64,000 nt of DNA, taken from contig OZ037771.1 of NCBI GenBank assembly GCA_964035545.1, positions 7,730,690 to 7,794,689 on the forward strand, in the 5' to 3' direction. The notes under the pieces were generated by a model. That model searched no databases. It worked only from the letters and a program-made list of their open reading frames with translations, and was not told the DNA's origin. This stretch comes from Bugula neritina. Its lineage: Eukaryota; Bryozoa; Gymnolaemata; Cheilostomatida; Bugulidae. This document shows, in pieces, positions 54,817 to 64,000 of the stretch. Position 1 is the stretch's first letter. Each line of letters begins with the position of its first letter. The position numbers were made by a program, and so were the translations under genes.

Positions 54817-57805
54817 GCACACACACGCACACACACGCGCACGCACTCACACACGCACACACACACGCACACATCTGCGCACGCACGCACGCACGCACAC
54901 AAAGTGTATATTATCAACCCACACGAGTACCTGAAGAGAGTTTTGAAAACGACTCGAACCAGCACTGTATTCCTGTTGTTGCAGATCTGATGAGGCAGGC
55001 AGACGTCTATGACTTATTTTCCTGGTAATACTTGACTTGTGTTTATGCAATCTCGTAAGTTGTAAAGGAAAAAGAGATTCCTGACCAGCCACTGAAATAA
55101 TCACCAATTTAAATTACATTTATACACACACATGGAGACTGTGGCCAGGCTAATCATAAAATGTCTGCAGTATAAAATATACACATATATAATTCCAGGT
55201 GTGTGTTTAGTAAAACTAAGGCCAGCAAATTTTAGAAATATCAAGTAAATTCGTGAATATTCAAACGGTTTTGGTGAAAGCCACTTGAATGTTACTTTAT
55301 TCATCTAAATTCATAGTCAAAGGCAATGTAAGTTCCTCCAAGGAAGAAGTTCATCCAATACCGTCAGTTTGATTACAGCTATGCTACACTATACCGCAAT
55401 TGGATGGTTGCTTTAATACAACTTGCTAAAAGCACAACCTCAGTTAGCTCTGAAGTTAGATTGAACTAAGTTGGTAATCTGTACAATGGCAATGCAAACC
55501 AAATTGGTATACAAGACATCTTCGAAGTAAGATTCTAACTAAACTACCTTTTAAAATGGCATCATCATTTTTAACTTGTTGGTTTGGCTAAAGATAAAGG
55601 CGTTATATGCAAATTATGTTACTACTAAAACATCTAATAATAGACCATGTTGTGCTAGGCCAAGCAAATAATATTTTCTAATCATTAAATAATTTATAAC
55701 TTTTTTTCAAAGTTCTACTTCGAAGTTAATGCTCCTAAAAGTTAGAGAGACAAATAATATTCTAGTAACAGGGGACGCATATAATATTCTAGTAACAGGG
55801 ACATATAATATTCTAGTAACAGGGGACATATAATATTCTAGTAACAGGGGACATATAATATTCTAGTAACAGGGGACATATAATATTATAGTAACAGGGG
55901 ACATATAATATTCTAGTAACAGGGGACATATAATATTCTAGTAACAGGGAACATATAATATTATAGTAACAAGGGACATATAATATTCTAGTAACAAGGG
56001 ACATATAATATTATAGTAACAAGGGACATATAATATTCTAGTAACAAGGGACATATAATATTCTAGTAACAGGGACATATAATATTCTAGTAACAGGGGA
56101 CATATAATATTCTAGTAACAGGGGACATATAATATTCTAGTAACAGGGGACATATAATATTATAGTAACAGGGGACATATAATATTCTAGTAACAGGGGA
56201 CATATAATATTCTAGTAACAGGGGACATATAATATTCTAGTAACAGGGAACATATAATATTATAGTAACAAGGGACATATAATATTCTAGTAACAAGGGA
56301 CATATAATATTATAGTAACAAGGGACATATAATATTCTAGTAACAAGGGACATATAATATTCTAGTAACAAGGGACATATAATATTCTAGTAACAGGGGG
56401 ACATATAATATTATAGTAACAGGGGACATATAATATTCTAGTAACAGGGGACATATAATATTCTAGTAACAAGGGACATATAATATGATAGTAACAAGGG
56501 ACATATAATATGATAGTAACAAGGGACATATAATATTCTAGTAACAGGGGACATATAATATTCCAGTAACAAGGGACATATAATATTCCAGTAAAAAGGA
56601 ACAAATAATATTCCAGTAACAAGGGACATATAATATTCTAGTAACAAGGGACATATAATATTCTAGTAACAAGGGACATATAATATTCTAATAACAAAGG
56701 ACATATAATATTCTAGTAACAAGGGACATATAATATTCTAGTAACAAGGGAACATATAGTATTCTAGTAACAAGGGACATATAATATTCTAGTAAGACAT
56801 AATATGTTAGAGTAAAACTCTCACCACTTCCATGGCTTGTCCTAGAATTTGCTCTCCCTTCACTCCGCTGACCATTAGTCAAAGATCTCAGAGAACTTCT
56901 ATTTTCTGTGCTTGTAGCAGATTGACTTTTTTTATCTTTACACAATAATTGAGTAGTAAAACAACGAAGTAAATAAGCAGCAATTGAATGGGAGTTGTTT
57001 TCTTTCTAAGCTATGGCAGTTAGAAATTTTTGCACTGCATTCAGAAAATATGTTATGGGTGGTGTGTGCGTGTGTGTGTCTGGATATCTAATGTATATTT
57101 CTTAGATGCGCACTTGGACATGAAAAAGATTAAAATATATATATATATATATATATCTTATAAGTTTACAATACACATGTATCATGCACATGAAAATGGA
57201 ACCCTTAATTTCAAAGACCCACTGATATGCACCAGATGCAGTCAGAAGGGGTGAGCGATGTAAGTGCAGTAATGCAGAAATTGAGAAAACCCTGTGTTCT
57301 AGATTAGAAATGTCAATCCTCGCCTGAAACCAAAATTTAATAATAATAGAACTAAAGAACTTATGCTATCTTGATTTTTCTACTACAGCTGCTAAATGGA
57401 AGAAATCAGAGTTGTATTGCCAGATAGCCTTACTTTCAACAAAATATCCAAATTCTGGCAGCCCTAGTGAGGGGGGTGGGGCGAAGGTTTCAGGAACATA
57501 TGTTACATGCATTGGTGTACAAGCTACTAAACCACTATAAGTAGAATCAGATAGTTTCCTCACGCAACATAACTAATTGGAAGTTCAATGACAGTACTAA
57601 TAGTAAGAACTGTAGTGATGCAAACAGCTTTTTACTTGATAATACATTACTGTAAAAACATTTACATAAAACAACAGCACCCTCTATATAACATTTCTGA
57701 ATATATACATTGCACTCTATTTCTAATATTAAACAGATGAATAAATTAATAAAAATTACCGGTATTCTTGGTTGCAGAAGGCATGAAGAGGTCTGGAATA
57801 CTCTT
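45428..57805 (-). CDS. Protein with two cyclic-nucleotide-binding domains (CNBD2-like), 5' end not found
   Basis: Exons: 57760-57805, 57434-57534, 56825-56935, 54931-55091, 53995-54123, 53462-53603, 52748-52935, 52126-52268, 51184-51322, 50719-50821, about 50515-50696, 49243-49505, 47885-48209, 47307-47354, 46583-46753, 45750-45848, 45428-45625. CNB1: YFDRVPPRKVIIRQGQKG, FYFVISGSG, then FGDIALLHNVERTATV, close to the phosphate-binding-cassette pattern but with D for E and ER for PR. CNB2: HWPVEKLNES, FLYVVKS, GSCEVIKDI. The C-terminal part has LVSRGAEVLMIRK and KVSFDWNRY-like words. Two CNB domains plus a C-terminal extension without kinase, channel or GEF domain fits CNBD2; ortholog status is inference. 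The 50719 to 50696 junction is out of phase; the 53995-54123 acceptor (or 54139) is uncertain. Confidence 0.7.
48375..48512 (+). mobile_element. SINE family S1, 3' body only
   Basis: Starts within the body at GGAAGAGCATC and ends TATAAACTTGCATGGG. The tRNA-like head is absent, so it is a 5'-truncated copy. Confidence 0.8.
48700..48850 (+). repeat. Tail of repeat R2 plus degenerate microsatellite
   Basis: CTGCTGTACACAGATTGAGG followed by TATATAC and CACACA stretches. The same tail word precedes the CA array at 6344. Confidence 0.6.
53072..53317 (-). repeat. Foldback repeat F1, second copy
   Basis: On the minus strand it begins GGTAAAATGACACAG and ends GTGCCATTTTTACTGG. The core is CCCAAACCCCCAAATCC. 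It aligns with 28431-28696 in arms and core. It is in the intron between CNB-gene exons at 53462 and 52935. Confidence 0.8.
54578..54705 (-). mobile_element. SINE family S1, truncated copy
   Basis: Minus strand contains TATAAACCTATGTGAG-type end and the CATTGATAATGTCATAATTGCTCC-like body (decayed). It abuts a CA microsatellite. Confidence 0.7.
54709..54901. repeat. (CA)n/(GCAC)n microsatellite
   Basis: About 190 bp of CA with CG interruptions, ending 30 bp from the CNB-gene exon at 54931. The Thr-His and Cys-Val frames across it are artefacts. Confidence 0.95.
55751..56795. repeat. 25-bp minisatellite, about 42 copies, with higher-order structure
   Basis: The unit contains CATATAATATTCTAG and TAACAGGGGA. 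Variants differ at TTCTAG/TTATAG and GGGGA/AAGGGA. The same succession of variants recurs at about 55943 and 56242, a period of 299 bp or twelve units. It ends 30 bp from the CNB-gene exon at 56825. Confidence 0.97.
57133..57158. repeat. (TA)n microsatellite
   Basis: About 12 TA copies in a CNB-gene intron. Confidence 0.9.
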
Positions 57806-58142
57806 CTGCAAATATAGTAAACCAACTTGTTCTAACTTTAGCTTGGAGGCCAGACTACCTTACTTACTAGAGTAAGTACTGCAACCAGTCTTAGGAGTTG
57901 CTTCTAGACGTTAGGCTTTGTCATTCAATTTTAGACATAATGGCATTAAGAATTTAAGAGGTTGTTATAAAGCTAACCAGTTATACAGGTGACTAAGATA
58001 AACTGGCAAAGCTGTTTTCTTATTTGTATACTTGAATACACTACACAACTTAAATTAATAGACTTTGACACCAATCAATTTAAAGTGGATTAAAAACTTT
58101 GTTATATAAGCAGGATGCTTTTAGACTTATGTCAGTAAACTT

Positions 58143-58145
<3 letters not shown>

Positions 58146-58228
<83 letters not shown>

Positions 58229-58243
58229 GTATATATATATATA
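58146..58243. repeat. (TA)n microsatellite
   Basis: About 40 TA copies followed by ATGTATATATA, immediately before the R2 copy. Confidence 0.95.
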
Positions 58244-58271
58244 ATGCTCAGCAATGACAGTCAGTGACCAA

Positions 58272-58485
58272 GCACTCTAACCATGGTCACAAACTCAAGC
58301 TGCTAGCATTTTGCAAGGCTCATGACTCCTAGGTGATTCATAGTCACTTGAGCACTCTACATGGCTTGAGTTTCCACACCTTTTAAAGATGCTTTAGTAA
58401 AAATATGAGTTTCTACTATTGCGAAGGTGTGGGCCATGATACTCTGTTTTGATGAGGGGACAAATCCCGAAAAAGCTGTGTATAT
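58272..58485 (+). repeat. Dispersed repeat R2, second copy
   Basis: Matches 6112-6325 along its length: GTCACAAACTCAAGCTGC, CTTGAGTTT, CACACCTTTTAAAGATGC and GATGAGGGGACAAATCCC. It is flanked by TA on the left and TATATACAC on the right. Confidence 0.7.
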
Positions 58486-59339
58486 ACACATACGCATGTA
58501 ATATTTATACTACATATACTTATGTATATACTGCAGATGGGTGCATGTACTTTTTGTAACTCATCATGCATGGAGGGTACCTACCATACACACCAAAAAG
58601 CAGGACCTCATACTCCAGAATAAAAGAAACTGTTATTTTTTTGTGGAACAGATTTTATTATACATGTATATAGCATATTATTCTGAACATTGAGGTTATA
58701 TGTGTGAAGATAGCACCTTGGTAAAATATCCTATTACAGCCCGTGTTAGAGTAAGTCGGAGATGAGTTAAATAAAATATTTAAAAAGGGAATTATTCATG
58801 ATAAAATTATATTCGATATACATGCACACAGATTAGTGTACAATAAATAATAGTGATAGAATAACTAAGATAAAATATCATAAAATAATAGAGTGCTATT
58901 CGACAACACTAATCCGAGAGAAAGGTTGGATGACGACAGCAGAATAATATATTCCAATTCATTACATGCACTCAACTATTGTAATAAATAAAAATTATCA
59001 TAGAGCAAAAATAAAATGCCAGTTATATAGTTTTGTCTCATTACAATTAATCACTAGTTAGAAAGGACAACAATTATGTAGGCTTTTCTTGCTTTTGCAC
59101 AAACTTACTTTACTGGTATGGCTTTTAAAAAAAAATTTAACTAATAATGACTGACCGCAGCCCTTTGCTACTAATACATAAATGCACATACTTTTCAGAA
59201 GATATTCAAAGACTGGAGTTATACTTAAATCATGAAACTATAAATTATAAACTATGGAATGAATATAATAAATAAAATCACACTTTAATCTTGCTACCAG
59301 CTCAACTCTCCCAGAACGCACGGCTGACTTTAACAATAC

Positions 59340-62300
59340 TTATAGGCTTAGTAAGTATGGAATGACCACCGCCATCACTATACCAACGACAAACAGCAGT
59401 GCGGCCATCACCAGATACGGTTGCTTGGCTTCATCTGGTTGAATAGCCCGCATCACCCTCTCACGGAATATGGCAAGCTGGGAGTTCACGGGTCTGGTGG
59501 TGTCTGTAGGTTGAACTGGTGGAAGGGCAGGAGCTGGTTTACTAGTGTGAAACAGCACACCAGGACTGTAGGCACCGGCTATAGTGTCAGCAGATGCTTC
59601 AGTGCACACTCGGACAGCACACACTCTCACAGAGTAAGATGTACCTGGTGAAAGCCGACTCAATGTGTATGATGTGCTTGAACCTTGGTATACCTGCAAC
59701 ACGTAGTAGACATACCATAACTAACTTTCTCAGGGAAATACTTGAGAAAACTTAGATTTAGATAGATTTTTCAACAGGTATTTTCTTTGATCCTTTCCCA
59801 GGTATATATACGGATATATTTCCTACTACGCAGCCTCACCCCCTAGACACACTTTGCCGTAACGGCGACGGTACCGTCAAATGTCGGCCATTTTTAAAAA
59901 TGTCCGAGCTGACTGTACGTCGTTACGGTATGTCAGGACCAAGCACTGCTTGATTAAAAAAATTGAGTCGGGTTCCCATTGGGCAGGGGGACGTTCGCGT
60001 CAACTCATTAGATATAATTGTCCAATGAGGTGTCATAGATCTTACCCAATAGCGGACTTTGAGAACTTTAGCCCGGATGCATTAAAAATGGCTGATATTT
60101 TAGGCTACGGCAAACTGTGTCTAGGGGGTTAAGCAATACCGGATACTATGCAGAAAGTCACAGTGAATAGATGACACTACCTGCTTGTAGTCTAATGGAG
60201 AACTAGAGTGCTCCTGCTCTGATAGCTGTAACCTGTACTCAATGCTTCCAGTCAGCATGGTTTTAGCCGGCTGCCAACTTATGATGCAACAATCTTCACC
60301 CGGTTCCTTTACTGTAGGAGCTGAAATATATTTTATAACATGATGTAGTATTTCTAATGCACAGCCAGTCATAGTAAACTCAAAATAGGTAGAGGATGGT
60401 GGATGGAGCAATGGGGTGAAGAAAAGTGGGAGGAGCAAAAGCGAGTAGATTAAGGTGGACAACAGCTTTAGATTCATCCAAATGAGGATATTTATTCACT
60501 GGACTGATTGTAAGAGAAAGTCACCAAGTGTCGCTTGGAAACTTTCCCCAGTTCCTATGGCCACACATATTTCACAAGCAACAAGTCAATAACGGTCTGA
60601 ATGGTGAACCTAAGTCTAACAAATTGAATGGATTCTAAAACCTGCTTTACAATTTCGAAGCCCACATAATTATAAACAAACCAAACAAAAATTATTTTAA
60701 AATTGTAGCAACAAGATTGGATGACCAAGTACCTTTGAGAGAGTGAGGCGGTGTGCGAGTGGTGACTACAGTAAGCGGCAGCGATGGTGATCCATCCCCG
60801 GCAGCATTAGTGGCTGATACAGAAAAGTAATAAGGAGTGCATTCTTGTAACTTGCTGACTTTACAGAACTGAGCAACTCCCTGGTATACCTGCACAGGTG
60901 ACAGAAATATGACACTCCATGCAGACAGTTTATGAACAAGTAAAAGCAAACAATAAAATTCATCAGATAACAATAGTCTGCAAGTGGCCCCTTCACCATA
61001 CACCCACATTTGTGAAAATCAATTGAGGCAAGACAGCTGTTGAAGTTCACACACATTTCCAGTACTTTCTTAGTTATACATTCAACATTGAGGCAAGGTC
61101 ATACAGATTAGCCACCTACACACGGGTAAGAGTTGTGTACTCATTAAAATAAATTTTATTGTACAAGTCTTCCCTTTCATTGATTACCTTGTCTCATAGT
61201 TATAGGAGTAGAAAAATAACGATTATTTATAGCCTCTTTCTTCATTTATTATTCTTAGCAGAATCAATAATTAGGGAAGTTGAAAGCTGGCTGGTCATAC
61301 TAGATATGAGTTAGGAGTGAATATGTAGCCACCATGTCTAGCAAACTAAACTCACACTTTGAGGCATGGCGGAAGGGTCTCCCCTGCACATCCGTATAGT
61401 GTAGTGATGACACTTGTCCACTTCGGACCACTTCAGTTTAACAGAGTTGTATGTAACACCTGAGCACTCAATACTCGGCGGGGAAGGAGGCAGCGACAGG
61501 GTGCTGACTTTGACCGGTGAGCTGAAGGCGCCAGCTCCAACACTGTTTAATGCTTGCACTCGCACCCTAACAACCAGTCATCACACCAATGATACTTCAA
61601 GCAATATATAATATATCTTCAGATGTATAGATAATATATTTATACCATAAGGGTAAATAAAATAGAGAGCAGCCGTGGTCTAGGGGTTAGAGCATTTGCC
61701 TAGTAAACACGAAGACGTGGGTTCGAACCCTGACAAAGGCCATTGGTGATGTTAGGAAGAGCATCCAGTCATAATTGCTCTTGTGCCCCATCTGAATAAG
61801 ACCTTAGCCTGATTTAACAAAAAACCCTTCCATCAGGGGTTTTCTCACAGGGATAGTGATTATAAACTTGCCTGAGTTTTTTTATGAGAAATAAAATATT
61901 GACTAAATTTGTAATTATTAAAAATATTATAAAATTCATGTAATCCAATGAGTGTACACAGTATTGATCTACAACATGTTAGAATCTACAGCAAATATAA
62001 GCATTAACAACAATAATATAAAGTTAGTAGTATAATAGAACATTTCTTCAATGCCATACCTGTACAAGGTATCAGGGTTTAGATCATCAATAAGAGCTTC
62101 AGTGAGAGAGGAATCTGTGACAGACTGAAGCATATTCTTTCCATACTCAATATTATATTGCGTTATCTACAAGTACAAACACAACAGATGAACACAGCAG
62201 CTAGCCAGCAACAAATGTTTCAACCAGCACAATCATAGCACAGGAATAAGTATGTAAAACCAAAATAATGCATAATGATGAAGCACCGCTTCAGCATTGC

Positions 62301-63781
62301 TCAGTAACCAAAACCACAAGAATACACTCAAGTTTACTTTGTTTAATAATTTCCACTGTGGGAGGACACAACTCTTAATTGTAAAAGGGATACGGGGGAC
62401 CTTTGAAAAGGGTCTAATGCATGTTTATTTGAGAGAAAAGACAACTCTCAGAGTTTTTGAAAAATATTGAATTTTCTTAATGCGTAATGGGCAAGAAAAG
62501 ATTATAAGAGTTAAAAACAGCATCTGTTTCACCAAAGCGGTCTAAATTTGCACAGTTACTTATTTTGCACAAATTTTCAATGTTGGGGTAGACTTTCTAA
62601 ACATCAACAAAGTCAAAAAGTAGCTGGAAGGCAAGCAAAAGCTGAAGCTATACTAACCTCACAACCATTGTTATCTGGAGCTTTCCATGAGACCATAATA
62701 CTGTTGGCGGAGACAGCTGTGACCTTGACATGATGCACAGCAGACGGACTAGTAGGCAAGGTCAAGGCTGTGACTGGCAGTGAATAAGAAGAGTGTCCGG
62801 ATGAGTTTACAGCCTGCACTCTGAAACTATACTCAGTGTTGGCCAACAGAGACTTGGCTGTATATTCCAGCTCTGTTCCACTGGATAGCTATGGAATATG
62901 AAATACAATATAGTATAGAGAGTAGATAGAGAGTAGTAGAGTAGGGAGTAGTAGAGGAGAGAGTAATAGAGTAGCAAAGAAAGAGAACATATCACAATAT
63001 AGAATATTGATATTTGAGTCATTCTATGCTACACAAATGCCTACACTGCTATAAAGTACACCACAACACTGCACAGTAATGGTGGGTGGTGTTAGGAATA
63101 TTAAAATTACGTGACTGCCAAGCATTGGTATTTTAGCATTTTAGTGCCAACATTGACCGTGTTGACACTATGTTTTGACTTATCACATGAGTTCACTCAA
63201 CACCAGAAGGTGTACTATACAGTACTGTATACTGTAGAGTGTAGAGTATAGAATACAAGGCATATTCTTACCAAGATGTACTCTTGTTGGTCTGGCTTTA
63301 ACCATTCCAGTTTGTACTCTGTGATCTTAGCGCCATTATTGCACGGAGCTGACCACGAAACAACTACGACATGAGGCGACTTCACCAGACATTTGGGCTG
63401 TGTTGGAGGTTCCGGCACTCCGGGTCCAGATATAACCTCCAGGGGTTCACTCCACTCACCTACACCGACTTCATTGAGTGCTTGTACCTGCAGTTCATCA
63501 TATTCAAACAGTAAGAGCGGAGTCATTTATTTTCAAAAAAATTATAGAGAAAACAACTAGAACAAATGGTGCAGTTTTCACAGACACTTGGTGCTAGAGT
63601 GAAAGACGGACAAGGAGAGAGCAGTGGCCCACCTGAAGGAGGTAGCTACGACCTGGAGACAGGCCGGCCACCATACAGTCAGTAGCTGGCCCCTGGTACA
63701 CTTGTCTAACAGTGTTATCAGCATTCACCAACTGCGCCCTGAACGTTCTGATTGGTGCACCGCCAGTGTTCTCAGGTGGTG
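59340..63781 (-). CDS. FNDC3-like fibronectin type III protein, 3' exons
   Basis: Exons: 63633-63781, 63272-63487, 62658-62888, 62060-62166, 61356-61566, 60733-60889, 60181-60320, 59340-59693, all in phase. They encode about four consecutive FN3 domains with typical words (VVVVSWSAPCNNGAKITEYKL, VQALNEVGVGEWS, SFRVQAVNSSG, SIMVSWKAPDNNG, YYFSVSATNAAGDG), then a proline-rich linker and a C-terminal hydrophobic anchor (LVMAALLFVVGIVMAVVI) with only YLLSL after it. Many FN3 domains followed by a C-terminal tail anchor is the FNDC3A/B layout, proteins of the ER/Golgi membrane. The 5' part is beyond the right edge. There is no signal peptide evidence here. An alternative is another FN3 tail-anchored protein. 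Confidence 0.8.
59839..60128. mobile_element. MITE with ~23-bp terminal inverted repeats
   Basis: 290 bp whose ends, starting CCCCCTAGACACA, are inverted copies with one mismatch over about 23 bp. A further inverted word GCCATTTTTAA lies inside. It is noticeably more GC-rich than its surroundings. No target duplication is obvious. It sits in an FNDC3-like intron, 52 bp from the exon at 60181. Confidence 0.8.
61665..61888 (+). mobile_element. SINE family S1, near-complete copy
   Basis: Head GCAGCCGTGGTCTAGGGG, A-box GGTTAGAGC, B-box GGGTTCGAACC and body GTTAGGAAGAGCATCC. A perfect 10-bp duplication AAATAAAATA flanks it (61655-61664 and 61889-61898). It is the closest copy to a consensus and lies antisense in an FNDC3-like intron. 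Confidence 0.93.
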
Positions 63782-64000
63782 CTGCAACAAGAATATTACT
63801 ATGATGAACAGTTACAAGAGAGAAATGGCATTCCTAGTTAAAAGATGTTTAGTTGGCAAGTAATTTGAAAGACCTAATTATTTTATTCAGTTGATAGAAC
63901 CATACAAGAGTAACATCCATGTTACAAAACAAGGACAATCAAAGCCCAATCAACCAGAAGTTTTGTCTTCAAGAAGCACTAGTTGAAGATGGCTTGTTGG

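Larger units (their letters stand above)
57806..59339. other. Spacer upstream of the mapped CNB-gene exons
   Basis: Holds a TA microsatellite and one R2 repeat, otherwise AT-rich. The first exon and promoter of the CNB gene should lie here, but I could not identify a convincing start. Confidence 0.5.

Noticed and set aside
55751-56795. Possible CRISPR array
   Set aside because: The repeats are directly adjacent with no unique spacers, and the context is a eukaryotic intron.
55813-56945. Frames with EYYMSLVTRILYVPCY-type repeats
   Set aside because: They come from the 25-bp minisatellite; being open is a by-product of the repeat lacking stops in one frame.

Overview
This is an AT-rich nuclear window from an animal. 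It has spliced genes with short exons and GT-AG introns, tRNA-derived SINEs, LINE and hAT debris, a Ty3/gypsy element and long microsatellites. The gene content (a DDX24-type helicase, an FNDC3-type FN3 protein, a two-domain cyclic-nucleotide-binding protein, and a very large receptor mixing F5/8C, FN3, C-type lectin, TSP1 and CCP modules) fits an early-branching or simple invertebrate metazoan. A sponge is my best guess because of the receptor architecture, but that is inference only.

Layout. 1-4038: the 3' part of a Ty3/gypsy retrotransposon with one long open gag-pol frame, a polypurine tract and a short 3' LTR. 4039-8033: intergenic, with a 1-kb cryptically simple tract, a tRNA-like repeat, a repeat running into a ~285-bp CA microsatellite, a small inverted repeat and a degenerate hAT element. 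8034-12518 (+): the N-terminal half of a DDX24-like DEAD-box helicase, interrupted by a dead LINE in one intron and cut off inside an exon by a 200-N assembly gap (12519-12718). 13969-44358 (-): a roughly 49-exon gene for a type I membrane receptor of about 2,800 residues. It carries a signal peptide, F5/8C and CCP-like modules, a long unrecognised segment, FN3 modules, two CCPs, a C-type lectin domain, TSP1, six CCPs and a receptor-tyrosine-phosphatase-like juxtamembrane region, then a transmembrane helix and a short tail with a Leu-Ser triplet repeat. No phosphatase or kinase domain follows. 45428-57805 (-): a cyclic-nucleotide-binding-domain gene with two CNB domains, CNBD2-like; its 5' end was not found. 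59340-63781 (-): the 3' exons of an FNDC3-like protein ending in a C-terminal membrane anchor; it continues beyond the right edge.

The genes are not functionally linked; this is an ordinary eukaryotic neighbourhood. The most interesting content is the mosaic receptor. Its ectodomain is built mostly of phase-1 symmetrical exons, its membrane-proximal region looks like an RPTP, and its tail has expanded from a simple repeat. The repeat population is also informative: a SINE family with clean target-site duplications, a foldback family with a telomere-like core, a microsatellite-seeding element, a 25-bp minisatellite with higher-order structure, and a MITE with ~23-bp termini.

Exon boundaries were read by eye from splice sites and reading-frame phase. 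Junctions that do not reconcile are flagged.
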